Shown here in pieces: positions 37,594 through 51,596 of a DNA stretch of 64,000 nt. The stretch is from Heracleum sosnowskyi. Its lineage: Eukaryota; Streptophyta; Magnoliopsida; Apiales; Apiaceae. The DNA lies in the NCBI GenBank assembly GCA_030848705.1, contig CM061236.1, positions 59,787,481-59,851,480 of the forward strand, given 5' to 3'. The translations under genes were made by a program, and so were the position numbers. The first letter of the stretch is position 1; the number at the start of each line of letters is the position of its first letter. The notes under the pieces are model-generated. The model made no database searches. It had not been told where the DNA came from and saw nothing but the letters and a program-made list of their open reading frames with translations.

Positions 37594-40500
37594 TTGCAGG
37601 GTAAGGTTAAAAGCTCAAAGGTTGTGTGGATTCTGGATAGTGGTTGTTCTAGACACATGACAGGTGAAGAGTCCCTGCTTACAGAGGTGGTTCAGAAGAC
37701 CGACCCGATTGTAACCTTTGGAGATGACAACAAAGGATACACTACGGGATATGGTAAATTGAAAGCTGGAAATGTCATCATTGAAAACATCTCTCTTGTT
37801 GAAGGATTAAAGCACAATCTTCTAAGTATCAGTCAATTCTGTGATAAAGGCTACAATGTAGATTTCAGAAAGGACAAGTGCTTGATCACCAACAGGAAGG
37901 ATGAGAAGCTTACTCTACTGGGAGTGAGAAAAGGAAATTTGTTTATAGATGACTTAAGTTCTACCAGTGAAGGAGAAGTTACATGTTTTTATGCAAAGGC
38001 ATCTTCAGAACAAAGTTGGCTATGGCACAAGAAGCTCTCACATCTGAACTTCAAAACTATGAACTCTTTGGTAAATAGAGAGTTAGTGAGAGGGTTGCCC
38101 CTGATGGAATTCAATCAGGAGGGACTATGTGAAGCATGTGAAAAAGGGAAGTCGAAGAAAGCATCACATGGAAGCAAAGGAATGACAAGCATTACTGAAC
38201 CATTACAACTGATTCATATGGATTTATTTGGTCCAGTTAATGTTAAGTCACTTTCAAGGAATAGATATGCATTGGTGATGGTGGACGACTACTCCAAGTA
38301 CACGTGGGTGTTGTTCATACAAACAAAGGATGAAGCAACACAACTAATCATTGATCACATCAAGAAGATAGAAGTGGAAGCTACGCTACCTGTGCGGACA
38401 ATCAGATCAGACAATGGAACTGAATTCAAGAATGCAGTTTTTAATGATTTTTGCTCAGAGAAAGGAATATCAAGACAGTTTTCAGCACCAAGAACTCCTC
38501 AACAGAATGGAGTAGTGGAAAGGAAGAACATGACCTTGGTTGAAGCAGCAAGGACCATGTTGAGTGAATCAAAACTTCCCACTTACTTTTGGGCTGAAGC
38601 AGTGAATACAGCTTGCTACACTCAGAATCGAACCCTGATCAACAAAGATCATGAAAAGACTCCGTATGAGTTAATGGCCAACAAGAAACCAACACTGAAG
38701 TACTTTCATGTGTTTGGTGCAAAGTGCTTTGTACTTAAAGATGGAGAACATCTTGGCAAGTTTGATGCCAAAGCAGATGAAGGCATTTTTCTGGGCTATT
38801 CTATGGAATCTAAGGCTTTCAGGGTATATGTGATTGAAGATAAGAAGGTGTTGGAAAGCTTTAATGTAACATTTGACGACACCAAAAGACCAGGCCTGCA
38901 AACTGGAGAGAACTCTGAATCCTTGGTATTTGAAAATCTATCAGGAGATCTCTCTGACAATGAAGAAGTACCTGAAGTTGTTACAGTCATTAATAATAAT
39001 CATAATGATAATGATTCTAGACAAAGTGGTGACCAAAGTGGAGATCCTCAACATACAGGATCCACTAGTCAGTCTTCAGAATCAACAGATCAAACCGTCA
39101 ACAACTCAGGGGGAGCAGGAGAAGGATCAACTAGTCACACTCCACAACATCTAGAACAAGGAGAATCATCAAGATCGCATCTGCCAAGACAAAGGGTATG
39201 GAATAGAGATCATCCCTTTCACTTGATCATTGGTGATCCCGACACAGGAGTGAGAACTAGGAGAACATCACAAAATGAATGTCACTATTCTGGGTCTCTT
39301 TCAGAAACAGAACGTAAGAAAGTTGAAGATGCTCTAGATGATCCAGATTGGGTGATTGCTATGCAAGAGGAACTCAATCAGTTTGAAAGGTAGAAAGTTT
39401 GGAAGCTGGTACCCAGGCCTAAGGGAAAATCTGTAATTGGAACACGATGGGTATTCAGAAATAAGTTGGACGAAGATGGCATTGTAACGAGAAACAAAGC
39501 CAGACTGGTTGCTAAAGGTTACTCTCAAGAAGAGGGTATAGATTATGATGAAACCTATGCACCAGTAGCAAGACTTGAGGCCATCAGAATGTTTTTGGCA
39601 TTTGCTGCACATTCCAATTACAAGGTATATCAGATGGATGTGAAGAGTGCTTTTCTGAACGGGGAGTTAGAAGAAGAAGTGTATGTGGAACAACCTCCAG
39701 GTTTTGAGGATTCAAAACTGGCAGACTTTGTGTACTTTCTATTCAAAGCTCTCTACGGACTCAAACAAGCTCCAAGGACATGGTATGACACTCTCTCTGA
39801 ATTTTTACTTAAAAATGATTTTACAAGAGGTGTCGTAGACAAAACTCTCTTTGTCAAAAAACATAAAAATGATTTGATATTGGTGCAAGTATATGTTGAT
39901 GACATAATATTTGGTTCTACTAATGATGATCTATGCAAGAGATTTGCTAAGTTAATGAAGAGTCGTTATGAAATGAGCATGATGGGTGAATTGTCATTCT
40001 TTCTTGGACTGCAAGTATACCAAAAACAAGATGGTATATTCATTTGTCAGTCCAAGTACATCAAAGATCTTCTGAAGAAGTATCAAATGGAAGACTCATC
40101 TACAGCAAAGACTCCTATGCCAACTGCCACTAAGCTTGATAAGGATGAAACTGATAAGAAGGTTGACATCACAGGCTACAGAGGTATGATAGGCTCATTA
40201 CTTTATCTCACTGCAAGTAGACCAGACATATTGTTTGCAACATGCTTGTGTGCTAGATTTCAGTCTGATCCTAAAGAATCTCATCTAATAGCTGTTAAGC
40301 GAATATTTAGATATCTTAAGGGGACCCCAAATCTTGGAATTTGGTACCCTAAAGATAAAGGATTTGATCTTATTGGATACACAGACTCTGATTTTACAGG
40401 TTGTAAGATTGATCGGAAGAGTACTTCAGGAAGCTGTCAGTTTCTTGGAAGAAGGTTAGTTTCCTGGTATAGCAAGAAGCAGCATTCAGTTTCCACATCA

Positions 40501-40839
40501 ACAGCTGAGGCTGAATACATTGCTGCTGGAAGCTATTGTGCTCAGATCTTGTGGATGAGAAACCAACTCCGTGACTATGGACTTTTGTTGACAAAGATTC
40601 CAATATTTTGCGACAACACAAGTGCCATAGCAATCTCAAACAACCTAGTGCAACACTCGAGGACGAAGCACATCGACATCAGGTATCATTTTATCCGAGA
40701 GCATGTCATGAATGGAACTGTGGAGTTACACTTTGTACCCACAGAGGATCAAATTGCAGACATCTTTACTAAACCGCTTGATGAATCCACTTTCAATAAG
40801 ATGGTTGGTGAACTTGGGATGTTAAATCTTTCTAATTGA
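37594..40839 (+). pseudogene. Copia-2 pol, one premature TAG
   Basis: Frame -1 relative to gag, open from 37594. Protease WILDSGCSRHMTG near 37625; pre-integrase LWHKKLSHLNF; integrase HMDLFGPV, IRSDNGTEF, VVERKNMT; reverse transcriptase YQMDVKSAFLNGEL and YVDD near 39895; RNase H YTDSDFTG, AEAEYIAAGS; ends LGMLNLSN at 40839. The only interruption is TAG at 39391-39393, where Copia-1 has Gln. Better preserved than Copia-1. Confidence 0.9.
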
Positions 40840-42281
40840 TTTTGATTAGAAGTCAGTAACTGCAGATAGTCCTGGTGAATACATGAGTTTAAGAATTGCT
40901 ATATCCTTAGGACTCGTGAATTTATTTTCTGGAGAAATTCTCTTAGTTAGGATTTTTGTACTAATTTTATGTCATAATTATGGATGATATATCTTCTGGA
41001 ATTTAATTAGTTATTAATTCTAAAAATTATTTAGGTGCTAATATTTGTTCTAAATATTCTAGCATCTATTTAATTTGAATTAATTTGCTTTGTTTTTGAC
41101 ATTGTAGATTAATGCAGCATAATTGATTAGATTTTAATTGGTTAATATCACTCAATGATATTTAATTGATTTTCTTCTAAGAAAATTGTGAATTTTCTGT
41201 TAAGAATTGATTTTGGTAAATTTGAAAAGATTTATTAGAATTAAAACTAGGCAGGAAATAAAAATTCTGATTTTTAAAACATGAACAGGTTTTAAAATGA
41301 AGACAGAAGCAAAAAATATCGAATTTAGAAAATTCGATAGTTTTTCAAGTACATAGATAAATCTATCGAATTTAATTTTCGATATTTTTTGAAAAGGAAA
41401 AGAAAAACTATCAAAAGCATTTCTCGATAGTTTTTGAGATTTAATTTAAAATATATCGAAGGAATTTACCTTATTTAATATTTAAATTCTCGATAGATTT
41501 TGAAAATCAGTAGAAAAAGCATCGAATTGAATTTAATCATTCTATATTAAAAATTCTCGATAGTTTTTTCTAAAAAGATGTTCGATAGTTTTTTGGTTTG
41601 TCACAGCTAAAGCATTCGATAGTTTTTCTGAAAACGTTTTATATTATTATTTTCAAAATACTTCGATAGTTTTTCAAAAACCATCGAAGTACAGTTGACA
41701 GTTTTACCCCTCTGGAAAACCATCGAATGTATATTTGAAAACCATCGAACCATTGAATGACAAAAATACCCCTGAGTTTTAAAGTGTATATAACATTGCG
41801 TTAGACGTTTTTCTGCAAATATTCTCAGATCTAAAGCATTTTATATACTTACAAAGTTACATACACAAACAAGAACGTCTCCATCGATATTTTCTTCAAA
41901 ATCTCAGATTAAAACTTGAAAAAGTTACCTTTATTCCATTGTTAATTGATTTTAACCGTGGAGTTTGTTTCTTTTTGAGTTTTTGAAACATATCAAGAAA
42001 GAAAACCATCGAACTTGAATCCTTGAACCTTATAGAACAGTTAACAGTGTTACTCTTTAGAAACCATTTGTTTATCAATTGATTTCTTTGGATTTAAATG
42101 AATACTTGAAGTTAACAATTTAGGGTTCTAATTTAAGTTGTGTTTGGTTCGAGTTTGTGTCCTTTTTTTTAAAAAAAAGTAAAGGGGTAATTTTGTTAAG
42201 GGTTTGATTAATTAGTAATAATTAATTAAATTTAAAAGGAAAAATAGTTTTGGTTTATTTAAATTTTCTGGAAATTTTAAA
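40840..42281 (+). other. Copia-2 pol-ORF2 spacer with TCGATAGTTTTT cluster
   Basis: Non-coding, T-rich. Between 41315 and 42015 there are about 17 sites with an ATCGA or TCGAT core, mostly TTCGATAGTTTTT or AAAACCATCGAA. TATATAA at 41787-41793 may be a core promoter for ORF2, 490 bases before its ATG. Confidence 0.85.
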
Positions 42282-45200
42282 ATGGCTGGAGAATTTATAG
42301 TAACCAAAACTAATCATGTCTCATTTCAAAACCTGCAAACCATTACGAACCTTCAGTTTCGTGCATGGGCGGAGTTTCTGAACACACGTTCATTAGTGGC
42401 ATATGATGTGAGTACTCCCGTGGTCCTTTGCATCGATCAATTGACTGCGTTGTACACATCCGCCACGGATACAAGTGAGAATAACGTAAGGTCCTTCAGT
42501 TTTGTTGTGCCAGGGGGCAGAACAATAAGGGTGACGGAACATGACTTTAATAGAATACTTCATTTTCGTACAGAAAACCTTGTTCTGGATCCCACAACTG
42601 AGGAGATACATGCTTTCTTCACTCTCATTAGAAGTCAACAACCTAACTTCTTTGTGGGAGAGTTCCTTAAGCATTACTTGCCAAAGGCATGGAACTTTTT
42701 CTTTCATACCCTAATCCATGTTTTTACTGCCAAGCTAACAAATCTGCATGGTATTCCCTTATTCCTTCAAAAGATAGGGTTTGCCATTGCGAACAATAGG
42801 CATATTAACATTGGAAGGCTACTGATCGATCAAGTCATTCTGTGCATGGGACCACTGGATGAAAGAACAGGCATAACTGATGATGTGCTTTGTTTCTATC
42901 CTAGGTTCCTACAGCTAATTCTCAATGATATCTTAACAGATGATGAGCGCGAGACATTCGCTGAAGAGGAGACCATGGAGTGCATGAAGATGAAGAGCAA
43001 TGCAATAACCGCTCTCATAAGGAAGAACAACTATCTTCCAGGGGTACCCACTGTTCTCATAGACTATCTAAGAACGGTGCCCCTACCACTTCTACCCCCA
43101 GGGGAACAGGTAAATCAAGGTAACATTCCTGAACCTGAACTGGCTCCTGAACCACAACCAATGGATGTTGATCCAGAGCCCTCAGTGGCCATTCCAGACC
43201 AGGAGGTTGCAAACCCACAACCTCTAACCAAGGTCGAAGAGCCTTTGGAAGAGCCAAATGAAACAATAAACGAGCCTCCTTCCCCTCCTATACCCAATAT
43301 TCAGACATCCGTGAGTGTAGAGGGAGATAGTGCCTTAGCAGCACCACATAAGGAGATACACCCTTCAATAGCAGCTCTGCCTTCCTCTAAAAGGAGACGA
43401 ACAGAAACCGAGGCAACTGTTGATACTTTATTTCAAACTTCCAAAGCGCCCTTTATTGATTTTTCTGATGCTGATTGGGCTACGCTAACGAAAGCTATAT
43501 CTGAACCATTAGCTCAATCAAGTAAGGAAGAATTGACGGAAGCAACTGGTGTTCCGACCATATTACGGTCAGGTTCACTGGTTGAAGGTTCTAAGAACCA
43601 AGGGTCTTCACAGACGTCGAGAGAAGGCTTTGACCTAAATGCACAATCTAAAGGGTCATTGTCTACCTCCCCAGATGGAACATATCTGGATCCTGCGGGT
43701 AAAGGGTTTGACGTAGGTGCAGATCGGCAACTCGTTGACAATGAATCAATTATTATTGAGGAGTCAACTGAGGTAAAGTCTTCACAGACTATTGGGGAAG
43801 ATTCGGAATCTCTGCTGTTAATAGAGCCTGTTTCTAACCCCCTAGAGATTCAAACTCTAGATCATTCAAAGGATATATCATCTACGGATGATCAGCAACT
43901 TGGTTTATCCAAGGACGGGGACTTGCGAAGCCCATTGCACCACCGGTGACCTCCTTAAGGATGGCTACGGTGTTTTCTTCTGCAGGTACAATCAGCACAA
44001 AGGATTTGAGTGAAACAAAAACACTTACACCTGGCCTGAGTGGGAAAGGAAAAATGATTCAACCACCGACATAAACGTTGAGTGTACACCCAGAGCCAAA
44101 TGTGAGGAGTGACACCCTAACCCTACCTAATATTGATGATTTGCTGTTACCGACAGAAAGAGAGCTACAAGTTCAATCTACCCTCAAGGAGATGACAGTT
44201 CGTGACAAAGAAGGAAATCTATTATTCAAGGTTCCACTGCGACCTTCCTTTGACCAAGGGATCTCCTCTAGTCAAGCCAATGCTTCTTTAAAGACTATTC
44301 AAGAGAAGGTTGACTTGGCTGCAGCTGATTCCAGAAGAACATTCAGGGTCATTGGCAGTGCATCTGGCACTATAACAGGTACGAAGCAGGCAGTGGACTC
44401 CTTAAAGTAGGAAGCTATGGACGAACTGATCGAGTTGAGGACGGAAGTAAAGGAACTTAAAGATGGTTTCATGAATGAAGTGGATGCTTTGCAACAAGGA
44501 CAAGAAGCTTTGAAAGAAGACGTTCTGGTTATCCGGGATGGTCAAGCTAGGGTAAAAGATGCAATGAACACCCTTTCTAGAGTGGAGTCTAAGCTGAACC
44601 AGAGATTGGACAAGATTGAGAAGACTACCAACTCCAGATTGGATCACATTGACCTGAAGCTGGCTTCTATGCAAGAGATGAATAAGGATCTGCTAGATTT
44701 CATGGAAAATCAAAGTGATGGAGTACAGTCGATATGGACTATGCTGAAGAACCAACAAACTAGCCAACCTGGTCCTTCAAATCAGCAACCTAATCCTTCT
44801 GCTACCTTTTAGGCTGAGGATGCTTTTATCGAGGATTCCTCAACTAAGGGGGAGAAAGTTGGAGAAGGGGAGAAAGAGAAGCCTAAGGATGGATGGGGAG
44901 TTTGGGAGACAGTTGAAGCTATTCCTATCAGACAGTACTAGATAGAGGAACTTGTAGAAGAAGAGAAGAAGAGTGAAGAGGAATTTGAGGTCATGCATGA
45001 GCAACCTATTCTAGAGGAGCATGAGCCATATTATCCAGAGCCCATTGAACATCCAATCTGGGAGGATAATATGGAAGAAGAAGCAAATTCTCTATCACCT
45101 GAAGAAGAAGCTGCCTTAGAAGCAATAAGAGCTCAGAGAGCTGCAATAGATGCCAGGCAAGCTGAGAAAGAGAAACAGCAAGCAATTCTGAGGAGTGAAA

Positions 45201-45838
45201 AACTGAAGAGATTCAAAGTGTATAATGAAGTGAGGAAGAAGAAGATGATAGATCTGGCAAAGAAAGATGGTACTGAATGGGAAATGGCTTATAAAACCTT
45301 TTGCGGAGTTGAAGAAGGATTAGAAGTCAACGACAATGCTGAGGTGGAAGTTATTATTCAAGACATCAGAAGTGCTAATCTTGAAGATCAGACTTACTTT
45401 AAAGCACTGAGAAGCTCTATAATCTGTCTGAATGTTGGGGTTAAAGCAAATGGTGCCTGGAGCTTATTAATCAGTTTTCTGGAGAAAGGTACATTTGTGA
45501 TTTCCACTAAGTTTTTAGAACAGAGGACATATACAGAATTGCAGGCTATACTCATCAAGATCCAAAGAACTACAAGGCTAAATGAACTGCTCCGTGAGCA
45601 TGTTAAGGAGATCGTGATGAAAGTCGGTCCAGAGATTACTGAAGATCCTCCAATGGTTAGATTCATGACGAATGACTTGTTCAGAATCTGCTATTTGGCT
45701 GAGGACAAACTGAGGGACTACCCAAGCAACTATCTAATCTCAGTTGAGAAGTATCTTAGATCCACTGGAATCTCATCAACGGAGAAGGACAAAGCAGCAG
45801 ACAATCTTAGAAGATTTCTAATGGAGAATGTTCCTTAC
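42282..45838 (+). pseudogene. Copia-2 ORF2, 5' part (interrupted by Copia-3)
   Basis: ATG 42282 (MAGEFIVTKTNHVSF). The N-terminal domain aligns with Copia-1 ORF2 (LFLQKIGFAIANNRHINIG, CFYPRFLQLI). A one-base loss near 43930 shifts the frame; then TAA at 44072 and TAG at 44408, 44810 and 44939. Matches to Copia-1 ORF2 include DLRSP before the shift, EDSSTKGEK and the C-terminal region around 45150-45838. The frame is cut by the Copia-3 LTR after MENVPY and resumes at 56752. Confidence 0.8.
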
Positions 45839-46353
45839 TGTTAGGCTGAATACACAATATAATCAAATATGTATGAGAATAACAATCAAGAACACAAGTT
45901 TGTAAATCAACAAACTGAATTATATTAAATAATTCTCTCTTAGTGATGTTAATGAATCACAAAGAGCTACTAGGTTACAAGAATAATATTTTCAATAATC
46001 GCATCCCTTCTAGGGATAACCTATCTGTGTTTATATAATACACAGTTACAATCAATCTCTAATTGATACTCCTACAAATTAGCTATACAATTGTAATCAA
46101 TTAGAATTGCTTCAGTCCTCTGTCCAGTCTCCTTAGCTGTATCAATATATTATGCTTCTTTCCATCTTCAGAATATATTGCTTCTAGAATCTTCATGATA
46201 TGCACCGACAGCTAAATCGACTTTCACCCTGTCAGACTTTAACAAACTCTGACCGGCTTCCATGTAAACTCTGATAAGTACTTCAGACTAAACTCTGAAC
46301 AGTACCTGTTACTTAAACACTGATTAAACAAACATCAGCAATTGTATCTAACA
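45839..46353 (-). repeat. Copia-3 3' LTR
   Basis: 515 bases, starts TGTTAGGCTG and ends CTAACA on the plus strand. Contains three AAACTCTGA motifs (46238-46300). Confidence 0.95.
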
Positions 46354-46365
46354 ATCTCCCCCAAC
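46354..46365 (-). other. Copia-3 polypurine tract
   Basis: GTTGGGGGAGAT on the minus strand, directly before the 3' LTR. Confidence 0.85.
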
Positions 46366-46498
46366 TTGTGCATAATAAAAATGTACAAGTTAAACAGATA
46401 ATTGATGATGTCAAAACATATAACAAATGCAGTGTTTAATCATAACAGAGTTTAATTTTAACTTAGAACAGAAAACTTTAAAAACTTACAGTCAGACT

Positions 46499-49400
46499 TT
46501 ATTTGATTTCTTGAATATCAGGAACAGTTCTGAGATAATCCATGAGAAGTCTTCTTTCAGCCCTTTCCAGCTCTTCAACCATAACTTTCTTCAACTCTCT
46601 CAACTCTGGATCAGATTCTCCAGTCTGATAAATTGTAGCTCTCAAAGAATAGATGGAATTTTTCCTCATCTCATTCCCTAGCCTAATAAAATATGGTTTA
46701 TCAGAGTCTAGATTGAATTCTAAGACTTTAACTCCCAGATCAGTCCTTAGTCTTGCACTGTTTCTTTTCATTTCTACAATCTTTCCATGAGCATCTTTAT
46801 ACTTAGGGGTGTAAGCACTTGTAATTTTAGCACCACTGAGAACCTTTGCTCTCATCATCCTTACTCTCAAAACTTCAGCAGCATTTTGAGTCCTTTGATT
46901 TCTGACTTTGAGTAGATATAAGATATATTCTAACTCTTCAGCCATTTTCAAATGTATATCATTTTCACCTATTCTGTATACTCTGCCATCAGCCATGAAG
47001 TATAACAGAAAGTCCTTCCTAAGTCCCTTATGATAAATTAACTGAACAGACTCTAGCTTGTCAAGGCTCTCTTGAGTAACCCCAACACCAGGTTCTGCCA
47101 GTGAAGTTTGATCCATTGGACTGTTATTTATCCTCTTCTCTCTGTGTGAACCTAAACCAGACTTGTCATAAGATTGTTTTCCATGTACTGTCCTGGTTTG
47201 AGAAAAATCCACAGGTTCTAATGTAAGAGTTTCAGGAAGTACAGGTCTTAAGAAACCTTTGAGTTGAGTTTGTACAACTTGAGCCTTGTCAGAGGTTGTC
47301 ACAATTTTAGTAGCAATATCAACATGAGCAACGTCAGAGGTTGATTTGTTTATCCTTGATTCAACTTGAGCAATGTCAGAGGTTGAATAAATCTTCTTTG
47401 GTAACTGTTCTTCTTCTACCAGTTTACCTTTTCCTTTGTCATTTCTTGAAATAGTAGGTCTCCTTGAGTATTGCAAACTTTGATCAGAGTTTACATTATC
47501 TTTAATAGATATTCCTATCTCTTTTCTCCTTGGAACTTTACCTTTCTTTTTATAAGTACCATCTTCCATTTTCTTCTGGTGCTCTTCATTTAACACTCTT
47601 AATTCAGCATCATAATCCTCAACTGTTACCTCACCACCATGCTCTTCTAAAAACATTTTAGTAGCAATTTCCTCATCTGTGGTAGGCTTATCAGAGATTA
47701 TCAAACTTTTGAGTTTTGAACCACTGGCAGAGTTTGCATTTCCCTTACCAGAGTTTGATCTTCTATCAGAGTTTGATCTTCTTGGTAGTCTTCTATCAGA
47801 ATTTAATCTTAAACTCCTTCCATCTCCCTTGTTTCCACCATCATTACCATCATCCCTCCGTCTCAGAGTTTGAGTGTCTTTGCATTTGTCACTTGGTACA
47901 CTCTCCCCCTTTTTGACATCATCAGAAAGTAGGACTGATGTCAGCAACTCAATTGCAGTAGAAATTGAAGTCAGTTGGGCAGACATAGCAGTCTGGTTGG
48001 CCTCAACTTTCCCAAGCCTCTTCTGAATTTCATCAGAGTCCTTAGCTTGCTTCTTGAACATAGAATTATAGTAAGTTCTATCATTCTTCAGAGTAAGATC
48101 TCTCATACCAACTTCATTTCTCAAAGCAGTGACCTCCTTATGAGACTCATCAAATCTGTTGTGAAGAGATTTAATTTGAATCACAGTGGCCTTTAGACTT
48201 GTAATAACATCAGAAGATGAAATGGTTTTGATAGACTGATTAACAAAATCAGCAGCCCTCTGAGCAGAAAAAACACAATCAGCATCTGCCCAGTTCTTGA
48301 AGTACATATCTTGAAAGTACTCAGCATTAGCACGATTTGCTTCTCTTATAGTATCAGAGTCTACATCTTGTGATAATTCAACCTGTATATCAGGATTAGA
48401 ATGAGCATCTTTACTATCATCAGAATTTGCTGCATTGTCTTCTTGATTTTCCTCAGCATCTGGAATAACTTGCTGTACAGCTTCAGGAGTTTCAGAGTTT
48501 AGATTTGCAACTAACTCTGCTTCTCTGTGAACAACCTCAACAACCGACTGCTGTAGAGCTTCAAGCAACAATTCATCATTGTCTTCCACAGAAACCTTAA
48601 GACTTTCAGAGTTTGTTAGAAAAACCTCTGCTTCAACACAATTCTCTCCTGTAGCTTCATTTAAAATCTTCTCTACTTCTACTGCTGGAACAACCTCAGC
48701 TTTCTCAACATTTTCAACAATCTGCTCAGAAGAGACAGATTTTGCTGCCTGATCAACCTCTTCACCCAATTCAGGAATTTGATTGGTGACAGAGAGAATC
48801 TCTGTATGAGTTGCCACTGATTCTTCAAGTACCAGAGTGGCTTGATCAGCTGCCACATCCTCAGTGTTACAAACACTGACAGCGGGATGTGCTTCATGAA
48901 CATTTGCCATTTCAAAATCAGCATTAAAATCTTGTTCAAAAACCTCAGCCTCTGTTTCAGCATTTGCCATATCAGACACAGAGACTGCTTCAACATTTTC
49001 AGCATCCTCCTAAACAAAAACTTCAGGAGCTTCAGCAACTTTTGAAGAAATATTCTCAGCACCAAATAAATGTGCTGCTACTAGTCTTCTTTTCCTTTGA
49101 TGAAGAGTTTCATCATCAGTTTCATTCTCTTCATCAACATCAGACTTTGCCCTGTTGGCCCTTCTTTTCTTTAACTGTTTCTTCTGAGGCATATCAGCAG
49201 TGTTTGATACCCCAGCTTCAGGAGTTGGCTTAACAGACTTTGCTGGTTTAAAAGCCCTATGTTTAATTCTTCCACCAGTACGAATTGATTGGGAAGGAGC
49301 AGCTTCTGTTCTTACTGGTTCTGGTTGTTGTTCTGCTTGAATAGAGTTAGCCAAAAACTGTTGCACTAATGCAGGTAGCAAAAGATCACCTACATTTCCT

Positions 49401-50137
49401 TTCTTTACATCCTTATTGATAAGATCAGAAAATACCCTCTTGTGTAATTTAAAACAAGAAACATCTTCTTCAATTACTTGTACTCCTTCAACACAGTAAG
49501 AGAATAAAATCTGACAGAATCTGGAAAAATAGACGACTCCTCTATTCTCTGTCATTTTCTCTCCTAGATTATTCAAAATAAGTCGTGCAAAATCAAAATG
49601 ATTATCATATAAAAGAGAATACCCGATTTGCAGACTGTCTGTGGGAATAGCATCCCAGTTTGTGCATTTCTTTCCAAACGTTCTTGTGATGCAATCAAAG
49701 AAGAAGCTCCACTCCTTCCGTAAGAATGGTCGTTTTAACTGTCCAATCTTGTTCAAGGGTCCAGAATACCCAATCTCTCGCATCATCCTTATCAAATCTT
49801 CATCACCCATGCCAATAGTATATGATGAAAACTCAGGAAACCCCATTGCAGCACGAATGGTTCCAGCAGTAATCACATACTATGTGTCTTCATATTCAAA
49901 GATTATAGATGGGTTCCCAGTTTCACCACCATCATCATACATCCCCGACTCCCAGAACTCCTTGATTTGTAAAACAGAGAGTTTTGCTGGTTCAACTAAA
50001 GCACGCCCAATCGCTGACTGAGCAAGAAAATCTTGAATCATATGAAAAGCTTCTGAGGCATTAACAGTATTTAGTGGTGCTGCATAATTGTTTGGAACAA
50101 ATTCTAACCCAGAAGAAACAAACGCTGTAGTCGCCAT
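46499..50137 (-). CDS. Copia-3 ORF2, two in-frame TAG codons
   Basis: Minus strand from ATG 50137 (MATTAFVSSGLEFVPNN) to TAA near 46499: 1213 codons in one frame, broken only by TAG at 49882-49880 and 49012-49010. The N-terminal domain has GYSGPLNKIGQLKRPFLRKEW, matching GPLELPKLSKANLVCEW of Copia-1, then DSLQIGYSLLYDNHFDFARL. The middle is acidic with many NSD tripeptides coded by the AAACTCTGA motif. A basic region (47560-47870) and a conserved C-terminal domain follow. Single C-to-T changes (CAG to TAG) would explain both stops; readthrough is an alternative, since UAG suppression has been reported for SIRE1. Confidence 0.7.
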
Positions 50138-50876
50138 TAGTAAGATTTGAAAGAAATCAATGAAACTGATGCAAAAGCTTCTTAAGAGTTTGTGAGTAGA
50201 AAAAGTGTTTGTGAATATGTGTGTGTGAAAAGTTTAGACGTATGTGTGTGTATTGTATAAATATGAAATGCAAAAATTAAAAACTGAACAGTTTTTAATC
50301 ATTAATACACAACTGTCTTACTCCTTTAATTATGTGAGTGGGACACGTGGCACATATGTAATGACTGACAGCAAGTAATTGACAGTTTCCAATGCGCATG
50401 CGCAGTAAAAACAACAATAATTACCGCCTATTACACTTTTCTAGGAAATTAACCTCTCTCCTCTGTTTAAAACATTCTTGAGCAACTGTCCAATCATACT
50501 CTTTTTAAATTTTCAAAACAAATGTCTTTTTCTCAAAATTATAGTATGTTTGAAACCAACAAAATTTAATTTAATCATCAGAGATTAAAATTAAAGTACC
50601 TCGGCGTAGAGTACATAATTCATCAGTGTTTACCAATCCTCCTCCTTTGTCAATAAAGTCTTTTCTCAAACTGTACAGGTGTGAATAATTGTGTGTGCTA
50701 TAGCAGAGTTTACTGAAATCAATATTTAGATCATCTCAAAGTGCATAAAATCCACAAACCTAAGCAGTAAAAACTGGTTGCCTAAACTCTCATGTAAAAC
50801 ATAAAATCTGATCTTTATATCTAAACTCTGTATTTTGATATCCTTTCATTTGGATATATCTTTTATTCTTCACCCC

Positions 50877-50880
<4 letters not shown>

Positions 50881-50930
<50 letters not shown>
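50881..50930. repeat. (AT)25 microsatellite
   Basis: Uninterrupted AT dinucleotide run in the Copia-3 spacer. Confidence 0.98.
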
Positions 50931-50940
<10 letters not shown>

Positions 50941-51389
50941 CCAGTAATCAGTGGTTGGCACTAGTCACCAAAAATCAAAGATTTTAGCCCTTATTTCATA
51001 CAATAAGTTCCTGGATCTTCCTAGGCACAACATGATCTCAAAGGAATTTGTGTTTTTTTTTTTTTGGCATCTTTTGATTTGAGGGTGAATTATTTACAAT
51101 TAATAATCAGAGTTTAGACTTTTCATCAGTTAATGCAATTAATTTATGAGAGAAAATGCAAGCAGCTAATACAGACTCAGTGTTTAGGATCAATAAACTA
51201 AGAGATGCTATAAATACAGAGACAGTATCATGCTGTGTTAACTTACTGCACATATTTGAGATCAGAATCTATACAACTCTTAAGGATTCATAATTACTTA
51301 CTGAGAATTATGCTTCATACAAATGTCTTCATTGGTCAATATGTTTCAGACAATATCACAATCAGAGTATAACATCAGAGTTTAAACGA

Positions 51390-51497
51390 CAGAGTATAAC
51401 CAACACTTTATGACTAACAGAGTTTAGCATCAGAGTTTACGTTCAGAGTTTAACCAACACTTTATGACTAACAGAGTTTAGCATCAGAGTTTACGTT
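51390..51497. repeat. 54-base tandem repeat, two copies, rich in CAGAGTTT
   Basis: Units 51390-51443 and 51444-51497 differ at only one or two bases; each has two or three CAGAGTTT copies and AACACTTTATGACTAACA. A partial third begins at 51498. Confidence 0.9.
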
Positions 51498-51596
51498 CAG
51501 AGTTTATTACACTGGTACTCATAACAGTTAATACATGCAAGGAATCATGAGCATTAAAAATCAAACATGTATAGTTTTTGAGTCTAACCCGTATCT

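Larger units (their letters stand above)
50138..51596 (-). other. Copia-3 pol-ORF2 spacer
   Basis: Non-coding 1.46 kb. Contains (AT)25 at 50881-50930, a 54-base tandem duplication (51390-51497) and at least nine CAGAGTTT motifs. TATTTATA read on the minus strand (50263-50256) lies 120 bases before the ORF2 ATG. Confidence 0.85.
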
